Position numbers and translations under genes: made by a program. This document shows positions 32,904 through 53,035 of a DNA stretch of 64,000 nt, in pieces. Source of the stretch: Elgaria multicarinata webbii (lineage: Eukaryota; Chordata; Lepidosauria; Squamata; Anguidae); contig NC_086183.1 in the NCBI RefSeq assembly GCF_023053635.1, positions 34,763,501 through 34,827,500 of the forward strand, in the 5' to 3' direction. Below the pieces are notes generated by a model. That model saw nothing but the letters and a program-made list of their open reading frames with translations, was not told the origin of the DNA and did no database searches. Within the stretch, counting starts at the first letter, position 1; each line of letters begins with the position of its first letter.

Positions 32904-33569
32904 AGTAAACCACCCCAGCTAAACCCCGACTCCTGCAGCAGGTTGAAGGGGCCCAAGGGTGGCTAACCATGACATGTGCCGGTCTCCCAGTGATTAAAAA
33001 GGGCTAGAGATGGTGGCTTAGAGTATCCCACACATCCACTGATGCTTGAGCCACGACAGGCTTTCTCTATGGTCGCATAGCAACAGCTGGAGCGGCTGGC
33101 AGGTGCCATTTTCCAGTGCAACAGCTGCTGTGGTAGTGCTACCAGTGGCAGTGGTAGCAGGTCATAGAATCATAGAGTCACAGACTCTAGTAGAGTTGGA
33201 AGGGGCCTCTAAGGCCATCGAGTCCAACCCCCTGCTCAGTGCAGGAATCCACCCTAAAGGTCAACGCAGGAACTACGGAGCAGTGAGAAGTAATGAACTA
33301 CAGCGCATTGCGTGGTTGCCGGTGATTTGATGGGCGCATGGTTTTCTGAACCCTTCCTGCTCTGTAGTTCGCCTAACCCGCCCCCCCCCCCCCCGATTGC
33401 ATCAGAACAGGGCCAATATCACAGCAATCCTTCTACCTGCAAGAACAGAAACAAATAAACCTAATTGACCCGTGGATCAAATATTCGGAATACTGATTAA
33501 CCAGGAAAGAGACTGTAAGATTCGGCACCAGTTTCAAGGATTAAGCACTCGACACTTTTGCCCGGTGTG

Positions 33570-33579
33570 GTTATGTAAC
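33570..33579 (+). promoter_or_regulatory. D-box of copy C
   Basis: GTTATGTAAC, an exact RTTAYGTAAY match, 120 bases upstream of the start codon. Nearby bases differ between copies (ACACTT here, ACGTGT in B, ACATGT in A, about 15 bases upstream). Confidence 0.6.
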
Positions 33580-33689
33580 GCAGAAGGTGGTGCCAACTCA
33601 GCCCCAACAAAAGCCTTCGAACCCCAGCCAAACGGGGCAGAATCCATCTCTTGGAAACAGAGAGGAACAGCTGGTGAATAGCTGCCACC

Positions 33690-42249
<8,560 letters not shown>

Positions 42250-42745
42250 GTGGGAGACCGGATTCAGGGGGCCCTTCCTCCCCTGCAGAAGCTGGATTCC
42301 CAGGATAGACTGGGTGGGGGGGTGAGGGGGGGTGTATTGTAATTTTTCCTGGCTCTCACAAAAGGGCTTTCGAGGGGTGGTTTCCACATTCCACCCTCAA
42401 ATTTGGCTTCACTCCCCTGCGGTGCTTTCAGAAGTCCAGGGAGGAAGCAGGTGGCGTTGCCCTTCTTAGGGGTCCCTTCTTGAACCATTGTGGCCCTTCC
42501 TGCCCCTGCTGATCCTGAAGGGCTTTGATGCCTTTTGATTTGATTTTCAACATACGAGTGTGCTCAAAGCCTTGAAGTTGCCTTAAAATGATAATATATA
42601 TATATATATATACTGCATTCAGTGTTTTGTCGTTCTAGTTTTATGATCAATTCAAAGGACTGCTGCGATACATGGAACACGACCAGGTTTCCAGGCTAGT
42701 GGGCATCAGACGTCCGCAGCCCTGCAACCTGTAGCCTGATGGAGC

Positions 42746-42751
42746 AATAAA
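42746..42751 (+). terminator. Poly(A) signal of copy C
   Basis: AATAAA, 497 bases after the stop codon, in the same context as in A and B. Confidence 0.6.
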
Positions 42752-42845
42752 CAGCCACCGCTGGTGTGGCCAGGAGGCCCCGTCGAGGAGATGCACAGCT
42801 CCAACCTCACCGGGTTTTCCCTTGTGCGAGGCTGCACCGAGCATT

Positions 42846-43105
42846 TAGGGTGCACGTAAATACCCTGGTGTCAAGTCGGCTGATAACAAATAGGGGCTGA
42901 ATACAAAAAGGGATTGAGAAGAGCTCCAAAGGGATCTTTCCAAGCTGGGGAAACTGCAGATGCGGTTTAATGTAAGCAAGTGCAAAGTGATGCATGTTGG
43001 GGCAAAAAAAAAACCCCAACTTCAAGTATAACCTGATGGGACCTGAGCTATTGGTGACAGACCAAGAACGAGATCTTGGGGTTGTGGTGGACAGCTTCAT
43101 GGGAT
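42846..43105 (+). mobile_element. CR1 fragment at the right end of unit C
   Basis: Sense CR1 reverse transcriptase region. It continues past the CAAA breakpoint into CCCCAACTTCAAGTATAACC and GATCTTGGGGTTGTGGTGG. This is the parental sequence for the right side of the unit junctions. Confidence 0.85.
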
Positions 43106-43399
43106 GACCCCACTGGGTTCCCATATTACAAGAGATTGCCTCCTCTCCCCACTACCCCAACTACTATTTATGAAGTTAGCTCTTCGGGCGATGAACACTT
43201 GCGTGCATAACATCATCTGTATTTGGGGCCTTTGTCTCTCAGCATGACTCGCTTTATCATCATTGGTGGAAAGGGGGGGCTACCCAGGAGGGAGAGAATG
43301 GGCTGCATGTTAGGAAATTCCTAGAACACTGGCAGAGCATCCAAGGCCAGTTGGGCAATGGATAGAAGGCGGGAGCAGCGGGCAGCTGAGCACTGTTTT

Positions 43400-44600
43400 G
43401 CTGTGTAAGCAATAAGCCTGGATTGCACAAAATAAACGATTGCTTTCTTGGCTCCTCAGGCCTTCTGTGAAACAGATGCTGAGCAGCCCTTAGCCATCAT
43501 GGCTAGTAGAGGCCCAGGTTGCAACACACAGCTAGTGCCTTGGGTCTTAGGCCAGCCAACAGCAGCCAGCCTGCCCCTCTTACATTGGGAGATGTCCTCC
43601 GCTTTTCCTGGTAGAAGCACCTCCACAGGGCAGCAGCAGCACAGAACAGAGAGAACAAGAAATCCAACCAGTGTAGGAGACAACGGAGCAGGAGGAACAG
43701 CGGTAGTTGTGTTATTCCCCCCTTCCTTCCGATCTTGATGAAGAAAGTTTTGACACTTATATATGACATGCCTACGGCTGAACCCGTTAGATGTCTGTTT
43801 CTTCTTCGTCATGGAAAAACCATGAAGAAGGATCCCAGGGAGGGCAAAGGCATACTTGATTCTGCAGCCTAGAATTTCAGGTTCTGAAATGCATACTGAT
43901 AACGATCCGTTTCAAACCTTGGCTTGCGGCCTTGATGGGAGGGGCATAAGTGCTCCCCATCCCAGGTAGAGTCCTTGAGATTGATTTGCTCCCAGTTATT
44001 GACACTTTCCTGACATTTGGACCTTTCAGTACCTTTCCCACACGTAGCTGGGGTGGGGGTTAGATTTGGAGTATTCTTTCCATTGGTCTCAAGGCTACCA
44101 TGGATAGGCTATCCATGGCTACTAGCCATGATGGCAATATTACCTCCAGTAGCAGTGGAATTGGAGTGTCCCTTCTATTGATCCCAGAGCAATGGTATTT
44201 TTGAGACCAGCCATTTTCCCCATAGGCTTTGACAGTATTCCGCCTGTTATAACTTAAGTGTCCTTTGTTCACATGTCCCGACCACAACCTCTGAGAGGTT
44301 TCTTCATAACAATCCATGGCCCGCTGCAGACATGATTGTCCTGCTATCCACATTTACACGTGCAGATCTGTTGCTATCACCTGGCTTTAGGAAGGACTTT
44401 TTGCCTGTGCTCAGGAATGTGCTTTTACATAATCTGATTAAGCACTTCTCTTTTGAAAGACACAATGGGGATTTCCACCATCTCTCTAAGAGGTTTAGGG
44501 TTACTTGCCACTCTCAGGGCAGGTGTTGCGACACTAATCCTGTCTTTTCATTCTCTTCTGTACTTCATAACTTCTCTTGTTTACTCTTCTGTACTTCATA
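43400..44600. other. Intergenic block P, first copy
   Basis: Diverged but collinear with 49680-51060: matching stretches include the GAAGAAGGATCCCAGGG region near 43825 and the CTTTTACATAATCTGATTAAGC region near 44420. It lies 3' of copy C as its partner lies 3' of the ghost gene. It marks an older duplication of a gene with its 3' flank. No coding exon was seen. Confidence 0.7.
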
Positions 44601-45021
44601 GCTTCTCCCCCCAATGGGAGGGGAGGCATGGGCTGGCTCCTCTGGGAACCTTGGCAGCTTTGACCATAGGGTGTTGGGTGAACATTTGGGCCAATTGCAT
44701 CACTCATTATATACTGGGTCATGCTGGGATCCCACCAGTGGGATTTTATTCTGCAGCTGGAGGATTGAACATGAACAAATTCATTTCAGACCCAAAGGCC
44801 CTAATAATCGCCAGTGAGATTTTTTTTAAAAAAAACTGTGAATATAATTTTATATGTTTAAAGCACACACTTGGGCCTGACTTAGGTGCTACTTATAGGT
44901 GAACACCTTCCTTCCATGTGTGTCTCCCTCCTCACCCCAAATTATAAGCTTTGTAACGTGTCCTTCACGTGTGAATTCTCTTTTAAAACAACAGTCAAAT
45001 TTCCAAATATGTATAAAAATG
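44601..45021. other. Intergenic, nothing recognised
   Basis: No exon, transposon end or long meaningful frame found. Confidence 0.5.
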
Positions 45022-45318
45022 AGGTTACTTGGGGAAATAGAAAAAGAGAAAAATAATAGAAATAATAATAATAATAGAAATAATAATAGAAATAATAATA
45101 GAAATAATAGAAATAGAAAAATAGAAAAAGCAGTACGACAATGGAATCAGTGACCTAGGGAGGTGGTGGGCTCTCCCGCACTCGAGGCCTTCAAGAGGCA
45201 GCTGGACTACCATCTGTCAGGGATGCTTTAGGGTGGATTCCTGCATTGAGCAGGGGGTTGGACTCGATGGCCTTGTAGGCCCCTTCCAACTCTGCTATTC
45301 TATGATTCTATGATTCTA
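45022..45318 (+). mobile_element. AATAATAGAA low-complexity tract running into a CR1 3' end
   Basis: An A/T/G microsatellite (about 45040-45130) is followed by sense CR1 ending in TTCTATGATTCTATGATTCT, the family's terminal octamer repeat. Confidence 0.85.
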
Positions 45319-45401
45319 AGTGAAGACAACAATCTCCCCCCTCTCTCTCCTTGTTTCTGTCACACATACAGAATTCAAAAGAAAATCAAAAAGTTAATCT
45401 A

Positions 45402-45735
45402 ATTACATGTTTCCCACTTGTGATTTGAATCACTTAGCCTATTCAAAAAAAGGTGTGTGTGATAAGGGAGTTGGATGTGTGTTGGGACAGAAAGAGAAGG
45501 GCTTATGCAGGCATTCCACCAATTTGCCAGTCACCCTCGCAGGCTCTGCTGAGGTACATCAGCATGCAGGGATTAATCACAGCATTGTACAGTTATCCCA
45601 TCGGGTTTTTCCTTAGCACTTTTTTTTTTCTGGAACTAAAAAAGGTGAAAGTAGCAGGGGGGACATGGGAGGGCTACAGATGGAAGACCACGATGTCTGG
45701 GGCTCACGTAAAATTCTTTGAATTATCATTATTAC
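45402..45735. other. Diverged copy of intergenic sequence 770-935
   Basis: Shares the TTTTCCTTAGCACTTTTTTT-like and GGCTCACGTAAAATTC-like paragraphs with 770-935 and, in part, with 51060-51190. These are remnants of an ancestral gene-plus-flank duplication. Confidence 0.55.
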
Positions 45736-45901
45736 TATTATTCTATTTATTTATATCCCGCTTTTTGTCCAATGATGGGCCTCAAGGGGGCAGGGCAACC
45801 ATCCATAGGCAGCCTTGCTGGCTCACTGGCATGTCATCATCATCAAGGTACTTGCACGTTAAACACCTGAAATTGTCTACGCTTATAAACCTGGGGGCAA
45901 C

Positions 45902-46260
45902 CCCACACCACAGATCCTCCTGCTGAGGGGACAGAGGATCTGGCGGAAGCCCTAATATTCCAGTGGAGTCAAAACCTCCAGCCTCGGTTTCGTGCTCAGC
46001 CCTTAGCTGGGGCGGGTGCCTGTTCAGTTGCCGACAGCCAACATAATCACGAGGAAGGGAAATGGGCTGAAAAGGCTATAAAAACAAGGGAGGGTTCCTC
46101 TACGCTTGGGTGAAAGCGAAGGAGAGAAAGATCGGGGCCATGTGATCGAAGCCACACCTTGCTTGGCTTTGCATGATCTGAGCAGAGCTGGAGGGAACGT
46201 AAACAGGTGCCCCAGCCCTCCTGTGAATTGGAAGCACAGCAGAATGGAGCTCACACGACT
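45902..46260. other. Conserved intergenic block Q, second copy, with TATAAAA
   Basis: Partner of 1041-1400, about 96% identical over 260 bases, with TATAAAA near 46078. The homology breaks down after TTGGCTTTGCATG. Confidence 0.5.
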
Positions 46261-46365
46261 ACATCAGCAATTTTGCCATGTGTGTTTTGAACATGAAACG
46301 GGGATTGTTGAACATGAAATGGGAATTCTTATTCTGAATGTGTAATTTTATCTCAAAAAAGAGAG

Positions 46366-46585
46366 CCAGTGTGGTGGCGTGGCTAAAGTGTTGGACTGGG
46401 AGTCACGAGATCCGGGTTCTAGTCTCCACTCAGCCACGGAAACCCAGTGGGTGACTTCGGGCCAGTCACAGACGCTCAGCCCAACCTACCTCATAGAGCC
46501 TTGGAGAGGCCAGGAGAGTCAGCTGGGGGTGAGGAAAAATGTCGGGATATAAATGCAACAGTAAATAAATGAAATGAAATGAAAT
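46366..46585 (+). mobile_element. tRNA-derived SINE
   Basis: Starts GAGAGCCAGTGTGGTGGCGT, with a pol III A-box-like region and a B box (GGGTTCTAGTCTCC), and ends in a GATATAAATGCAACAGTAAA tail plus (GAAAT)n. It is distinct from the SINE at 51365. Confidence 0.8.
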
Positions 46586-46609
46586 CCAACATTTAATATT
46601 GATTGATAT

Positions 46610-46845
46610 TTCATAAGAATGTAAGAACATCAGAAGAGCCCTGATGCTGGATCAGACCAAGGGTCCATCTAGTCCAGCATTCTGTTCACACAGTGGCCGA
46701 CCAGCCGTCGGCCAGGGACCCACAAGGAGGACACGGTGCAACGGCCCCCTCCCACCCATGGTGTATAGAGGCTTACTGCCTCTGACACTGGAGGTGGCAC
46801 ATAGCAATCATGACCAGTAGCCATTGGTAGCCTTCTTCTGGCCAT
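46610..46845 (-). mobile_element. CR1 LINE 3' fragment
   Basis: Antisense CR1 beginning AAGAATGTAAGAACATCAGA, with CTGGATCAGACCAAGGGTCC. Confidence 0.8.
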
Positions 46846-47250
46846 TAACGAGGGTTGCGAATCAGAAGCTGAGGCTGAGTGGGAGCAGCCCCCTCGAGAC
46901 CTCGTGCCTGAGTTTATGCCTGACCAGGGAAGCGAGCGCAGGTCATCCTTGTTCATCGAAAGTTCTGATCACAAGACTCGTTCTGTCAACAGGTCACTGC
47001 ATTTCAAACGTAATGTTTCTCTGCATTTCTCAATTGAGTAAGTTATCAAGAGTTCAAACAAAGCAGAAGCTGATTAGAAATGGGTTAAAGGTGGACGGAG
47101 GGCACCATTGAGTGGAAGAGGAGAAGGGAGGAGCACCTAGTTGGGCAGGGTGAGGGCTGGGCTAATTTGCAAACCCCGTCCTCTGGGTTGATGAGACGGC
47201 TGCTGAATCCCAGGTCAGTGAATGGGGAAAGAGCTGCCACCCAGGGCTTG
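46840..47250 (+). other. 5' flank of a lost CYP2 copy
   Basis: Resembles the upstream flank of copies A (3895-4130) and B (17890-18260): GGCCATTAACGAGGGTT, AAGCTGAGGCTGAGTGGGAG, and later GGAGCACCTAGTTG. No exon 1 follows; L2 debris does. Confidence 0.6.
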
Positions 47251-47338
47251 AGGATGGATGAGTGTGCTGAGCTGGCTTATTCAAAGGGTGCCTTAGCGTG
47301 ACCTGCCCATTGATTATGCCTGGCTTTTAGCACAAGCT

Positions 47339-47378
47339 CTGTGTGTGTGTGTGCGTGTGCGTGTGCGTGTGCGTGCAT
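47339..47378. repeat. (GT)n / (GTGTGC)n microsatellite
   Basis: Alternating GT with regular GC interruptions. Confidence 0.9.
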
Positions 47379-47594
47379 GCACTGTGTTGTGTATGTGGGG
47401 CGGGGTGCCCTTTAGAATCCTGGCTTTGTCGGTCATAAAACCGACTGATCACCTCATTTCATCTAAAGCAAAGACACCCAGCTAGGAGACACCACCAGCT
47501 CCTGGCCTTCACCCAAAAATGCCTCCCTTTCTTCTGTTCTCAGGTCTTAGTGGCTGAGTTCTTGACATACACGCCCAAGAAAGAGCATTGGAAC

Positions 47595-48415
47595 ATTTTA
47601 TTTATTTATTTATTTATTTATTACATTTTTATACCGCCCAATAGCCAAAGCTCTCTGGGCAGTTCACAAAAATTAAAATCATGAAGAACATAACAAAACA
47701 GCCAATAATCTAAAAACACAAATAAAAAATACAATATAAAAAGCACAACCAGGATAAAACCACACAGCAGAAATTGATATAGGATTAAAATACAGAATTA
47801 AAAAAGCAAAGTTTAAATTTAAGTTAAATTAGGTGTTGAAATACTGAGAGAATAAAAAGGTCTTCAGCTGGCGACAAAAGGAGTACAGTGTAGGCACCAG
47901 GCAGACCTCTCTGGTGAGCTCATTCCACAGCTGGGGTGCCACAGCAGAGAAGGCCCCCCTCCTAGTAGCCACCTGCCTCCCTTCCTTCGGCAGGGGCTCA
48001 CGGAGAAGGTCCCCTGTGGATGTAAGGTCTGGGCAGGTACATATGGGAGGAGGCGTTCCTTCAAATAACCTGGCCCCAAGCCATTTAGGGCTTTGAATGT
48101 TAGTACCAGCACTTTGAATCGGGCCCGGACCTGGACTGGCAGCCAATGAAGTTGTAAAAGGACTGGTGTGATGTGATCTTGCCGGCCAGTCCCTCTTAGT
48201 AAACGGGCTGCCCTGTTTTGTACCAGCTGAAGCTTCCGGACCATTTTCAAAGGCAGCCCCACGTATAACGCATTGCAGTAATCCAAACGAGAGGTTATCA
48301 GAGCATGGATAACTGTAGCTAGGCTATCTCTGTCCAGATAAAGGCGTGGTTGGTATATCAGCCTAAGCTGATAAAAGGTGCTCTTTGCCACTGAGTTCAC
48401 CTGTGCCACATGGAT
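47595..48415 (-). mobile_element. L2 LINE 3' end (antisense)
   Basis: The minus strand encodes the L2 reverse transcriptase C-terminus (SRLDYCNALYVGLP, KLQLVQNRAARLL, LHWLPVQVRARFKVLVLTFK), then an A/T-rich 3' UTR ending near 47595. It is the best preserved L2 in the window, about 180 codons, 5' truncated. Confidence 0.9.
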
Positions 48416-48604
48416 TCAAGAACTGCAAAAACAAAAAGTGGACGATAACCAACTTTGGACTTTGCTTCTGATTGCAGTGCTGTGTTTACTGCCAATTAAA
48501 AATTACAATAATATTTGAGAACCACTTTTGATTTATTTGTTTTTTTAAAAAAAGCCTAAGAGACATTTTCCTGCAAATTCTTCTATCTTTCATAATCATT
48601 ATTT

Positions 48605-48967
48605 ACCAGGGAAGAGATGGTCAGATTGCTGTGGTCTACAGAAATTCGATCCCCTTCTCTAGGCTTCCCGTTTATTTGAGTGCTGGTCTTGAGTGTCTTT
48701 ATTGTGTGTTGGGTACTCGAGACAGATTAGGGATTCTGCTGGTGTACCGCCAACCCCGCTGCCCAACAGTCTCCCTGCCTGAGCTGATGGAGGTTGTCTC
48801 AGATCTGGTGTTGAGGACCCCCAGGATGATGGTTCTGGGGGATCTCAACTTCCATGTTGAGGCTCCTGAATCCGGGGCAGCTCATGACTTCATGGCTGCC
48901 ATGACAACCATGGAGCTGCCTCAACATGTCATCAGCCCAACGCAGCCAAAAGACACACACTTGATTT
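48605..48967 (+). mobile_element. L2 LINE endonuclease fragment (sense)
   Basis: Encodes an APE-type endonuclease stretch (GILLVYRQP, then [10 protein letters not shown]). It stops abruptly at 48967, where P450 exon 9 sequence starts in the same frame. Opposite orientation to the L2 at 47595. Confidence 0.8.
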
Positions 48968-49134
48968 GGATCTGCCTGGGCGAAGCGCTGGCCCGCATGG
49001 AGCTCTTCCTCTTCTTCACCACCATCCTGCGGAGATTCTGGCTGAAGCCCCTCCAGGACATTGACACAACCCCCCAGGAGAGCGGCTTTGCCAACATCCC
49101 GCCCCTCTACCAGCTCTCCATCATCCCACATTGA
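48968..49134 (+). pseudogene. Orphan CYP2 exon 9, remnant of a lost gene
   Basis: About 92% like exon 9 of A-C. It begins inside the exon at GGATCTGCCTGGGCG, so the splice acceptor and the Gly-Lys-Arg before the heme Cys are gone. Three codons (Ala-Pro-Gln) are missing after LKPLQ. It ends IPH then a stop codon, where the others have IPR. Exons 1-8 are absent, and the space to the left holds two L2 fragments. Its 3' flank, including the poly(A) signal, is preserved. A frame from the L2 endonuclease reads into it but has no convincing start codon. It is best read as a non-functional relic. Confidence 0.9.
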
Positions 49135-49544
49135 GTGGAGAGACCACACTTTACCCCTTGCCACAGTGCTCCTGCACAAGCTGGGCTCTCAGGATTCCCA
49201 GGAGAGGGGTGGGCTCTTCTTCTCTTTCTTGACACTCATAAAAGGGCTTTTGGGGAATGGCTTCCATATTTCCCTCTCTAATTCGGTTCCATCCTGAAGA
49301 GCAGACTGGGGGTCCTTTAGAAGCCTAGGTAAGAAGCAGGCTGTGTGTATGGTCTTCTTCTTAGTCCCTGCTTGACCATTGTGGCCCTTCCTACCTGTGC
49401 TATGCTTGAAGGACTTTGATGCCTCTTGTGTTTCTTTGTTTTAATAATCCTTGCAATTGCCTTGAAATTATACATTTAAATAATCCATTTGGCATTTGCC
49501 TTTGGTCTTCTAATTTACTAAATCATACTTGCCAGGCTTTCAGC

Positions 49545-49550
49545 AATAAA
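49545..49550 (+). terminator. Poly(A) signal of the ghost gene
   Basis: AATAAATAGCCACC, 411 bases after the relic stop codon. It is the counterpart of the signals in A-C. Confidence 0.5.
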
Positions 49551-49935
49551 TAGCCACCCCTGATGTGCCCAGAAGGTCCAGTCAAGGATGTGCATGGCTC
49601 CAGCCTCACCTGGTTTCTCCTTGTCTGTCGGGGTAAAAAGCATGAGCAGGGGCGTCTGTGTCGTGGGAGAAGTCATTCAACTGTGAAAGCAATAGGAATG
49701 GTTGGCACGAAACAAAGGATTGCTTGGCTGCCTCCTTGGACTTTCTTTGAAATGGAAGCTGGCCAGGTGTTTAGCCATTGTGGTCAGTTAGATGCCCACG
49801 TTGTGACACAGGCTAGTGCATTAACCTGCAGTCCTATAATCGGGCCAAGCAACAGTGGCCAGCCCGCACTGCCCCAGCCTCCCTGCTTCCTGCCTGAAGA
49901 ACCTCCAGAGGGCAGCACCACAGTGCAGAAAGAAA

Positions 49936-49940
<5 letters not shown>

Positions 49941-50012
<72 letters not shown>
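49941..50012. repeat. (GA)36 microsatellite
   Basis: A pure GA array of about 72 bases, absent from the matching place in block P copy 1 (near 43640). Confidence 0.95.
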
Positions 50013-50016
<4 letters not shown>

Positions 50017-50500
50017 TTCAGCTTGTTTCTTCCTCTTTGTGGCAACACCATGAAGAAGCAACTAGGAAAGGACCAAGGAGTACTTGATTCTGCAGCTAGA
50101 AGCAAGCATGACAAGTGCTCTGGGAGCAAATACAGACTTGAGTCCTGAAATCTACACATTGCAACCACAAGAGACTCTCTGGTTCTGGAACAGACACTGA
50201 AAACACCCATTTGAAACATCCATGGGGGACATACTTCCAGGGGGACAGAAAGAACTGCCCCAAGAACCAGATAGACCTTTTTGAGTACGGTGCTTTTGAG
50301 TTTGATTTGGTAGTTGGTTTCCTGGTTTGTTGACCTTAGAGTACTTTCTGCACACATAGCCTGGTGGTCTTCCCCTTGATCCCAGGGCCACCAATATTTC
50401 AGACCCACCTTTTTTCCCAACATTCTTCACACGATTGAGCCAACCGCAAGTGGCTACCGTTCACACCCCCTGGCTCCAGACTTACAGATCTTTCCCTGTG

Positions 50501-50768
50501 ACTTATTTATTTATTTATTACATTTTTATACCGCCCAATAGCCGAAGCTCTCTGGGTGGTTCACAAAAATTAAAACCACAATAAAACAACCAACAGGTTA
50601 AAAACACAAATACAAAATACAGTATAAAAAGCACAACCAGGATAAAAACCACGCAGCAAAATTGATATAAAATTAAAATACAGAGTTAAAACAATAAAAT
50701 TTAAATGTAAGTTAAAATTGTGTTAAAATACTGAGAGAATAAAAAGGTCTTCAGCTGGCGACGAAAGG
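50501..50768 (-). mobile_element. L2 LINE 3' UTR fragment
   Basis: TTTATATACC-type tail then CGCCCAATAGCCGAAGCTC, matching 47620-47875. It ends at GGCGACGAAAGGAG. Confidence 0.85.
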
Positions 50769-51225
50769 AGTTCCCTTGGCCCTCTGCAGGCACCCTCCTG
50801 TTTTCTACATCTGCATGCACAGATCCTTTCCTCTGTTGCTATCATGTGTCTTAGGAAGGGCAGCTCTGGAAGGACTTGTCGTCCACGCTCAGGAATGTAC
50901 TTTTATATAATCTGATTAAGCACTTATCTTTGCAAATATACAATGAGGGTTGGTTTTGACCCCCCTCTCTGAGAGGTTTCGGGTTACATGCCACCCTAAG
51001 GGCAGGTACTGCGACACCAACCCTGTCTTTTCACTGTTCTTTATAGCTCCTCTGCTTGCTTGCTTCTTCTGGAAAAATGGAAGAAACAGTGGGGGAAACG
51101 CAGGACGGCTATGAACAGAAGTCAATGACATCTGGACCACATGTAAAATTCCATGAATTGCACAGTAAATACCTCTTCTGGAAGCACCGTTACTTGCTCA
51201 TTGGGATATCATCACCACTACTGTA

Positions 51226-51840
51226 TAGGGTGACCCTATGAAAAGGAGGACAGGGCTCCTGTATTTTTAACAGTTGAATAATAAAGCGAATTTCAGCAGG
51301 TGTCATTTGTATATATGGAGAACCTGGTGAAATTCCTTTTTTATCACAACAGTTAAAGATACAGGAAGAGCCTTGTGTGGCGCAGAGCGGTAAAACTGTC
51401 CCCACGGCCCGAGTTCGATCCCAGCGGAAGCTGGTTTCAGGCAGCCGGCTCGGGTTGACTCAGCCTTCCATCCTCCCAAGGTCGGTAAAATGAGTACCCA
51501 GTTAGCTGGGGGAAAGGTAATAATGGCCGGGGAAGGCAATGGCAAACCACCCCACTATAAGGCCTGCCAAGAAAATGTCAGCGAAAGCTGGTGTCCCTCC
51601 AAGAGTCAGTAATGACTCAGTGCTTGCACGAGAGGTTCCTTTCCTTTCCTAAAGATGCAGGAGCAGTGCCCTCTTTTGTATCTGGTCAAGAGGGCAGGGG
51701 TCCTGCAGTTTTAACCGTTGTGACGGAGAGGGAATTTCACCAGATGCAACATGCATACAAATGACACCTGCTAAATTCGCTTTATTATTCAACTGTTAAA
51801 GACACAGAAACCCTGTCCTCCTTTTCATAGGGTCACCCTA
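51226..51840. mobile_element. Palindromic hAT-like MITE split by a SINE
   Basis: Starts TAGGGTGACCCTATG and ends CATAGGGTCACCCTA, with inverted arms. Same family as 31680-32903. Confidence 0.85.
51365..51650 (+). mobile_element. Sauria-type SINE, full length
   Basis: tRNA-like head with A box (TGGCGCAGAGCGG) and B box (GAGTTCGATCCC), a middle GGTCGGTAAAATGAGTACCC, and a Bov-B-like 3' end (GGCAATGGCAAACCACCC, ending in TTCCTTTCCT). It is flanked by AAAGATACAGGA and AAAGATGCAGGA. This family is confined to squamates and is the main clue to the organism. Confidence 0.9.
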
Positions 51841-53030
51841 TTAAGGTACACATCACTGCAGTGTTCTAGCTGAGCCGGGGCTGGAAGGAAAACAGCAGCA
51901 GCAGCCCCCCTTTTTTTCCTCTTTAAATTCACAGGAACTCTGGGGAAACGCCAGCTTGTGTAAACAGCCTGGCTGTGCAGCACACAAGAACAGGAGCACA
52001 AAGCTGGCACTTCTCTGCCTAGGACCCTAATCGGTACTTGGCTTTGGGACCCCCCTGCAATCACTGGGGGTGCCAGAGGCAGCCCCCTCCTGTCCCGAGC
52101 ATGGATGTTCTCCCTGGCCCAAAACCAATCTCCGGAGAGACCGTCATTTGTTTTGTAAAGTAATATGCTGATTGTTCTTTGCAGTGCTGAGTTTTAAAAT
52201 CCAGCCTTTAAGCCTACTTTGAAATGAGAAAGAAGATCATGTATATCTTAAGACAAGTCTTGCAAGAAAGAACAACACTGCTGTTCCCCTTTGAGGACTT
52301 TTCCTGGAAATAAGAGCCCCTGGGAATGTTATCTGGAGAACGGCCCTTGCGTAAGACGCAACCCAATGCTTCAGGCGCTCCAGCAACGTTGGTTAAAAAG
52401 CTCAGGCTGCTGCTGCTGCTTTAAATGCACCTCCTCCACGTGGCTTTTCATCCACACTGCTAAGCCTCTCCAGAGACACCAGAGGACAGTAGACACCTTG
52501 GTAAATATTAGTAAGGGCTGCGTGGTGCTGGAGGTTTACGGAGGATCGATTCACTTTCTCCCCACCCAGCTTCTGTTCACAAGGGATGGTGTGATTAATG
52601 GGCAAATGCACTAAGGTGCAAAGGTAAAAATCACAAAGGGGGTGTTATGTAACACAAGGTTGCATAACATTCGCAGCTTTGAAAGGAAATTTAATCTTCT
52701 TTTATGCAACTGCAGATACAGATCTGACCCCTCACCTGCTTCGGGCGGGGGGGGGGGCTTTCTGTCAAATTCAGGCTTGGGGTCCAGTTGACCATGTTGA
52801 CTTTAAAGTTAATAAATTGCTTTTCTATTTTTTTTTTTTTAATGCCCAAGGGGTGTAAAAATGCAATGCTAAAACCAGAGGATGAAGCAATCACAGTTGA
52901 CAGAGGAAACTTGGAATAAACGGGTCAGGGTTAAAGCTACAGTTGCCTCCCAAGGTTAACAGGCCCCATGACTGGTTCTGAGGTGTCAGTGAGGTTAACA
53001 CAGCAAACGTTCATCATAAGTGCATAGTTA
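51841..53030. other. Intergenic, nothing recognised
   Basis: A 107-codon plus-strand frame (52291-52614) matches nothing I know and has no flanking exon signals. The rest is featureless apart from a G-run near 52748. Confidence 0.5.
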
Positions 53031-53035
53031 AACTA

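Larger units (their letters stand above)
49680..51060. other. Intergenic block P, second copy
   Basis: Collinear with 43400-44600 but interrupted by a (GA)n array (49941-50012) and an L2 tail (50501-50768). No coding exon seen. Confidence 0.7.

Noticed and set aside
47864-48409. 181-codon minus-strand frame
   Set aside because: It is the L2 reverse transcriptase C-terminus, not a host gene.
49821-50423. 200-codon minus-strand frame
   Set aside because: Held open by the (GA)n array; low complexity Ser-Leu repeat in the middle.
51365-51440. Possible tRNA gene
   Set aside because: A and B boxes belong to a SINE head; no cloverleaf with a proper anticodon stem, and a LINE-derived tail follows.
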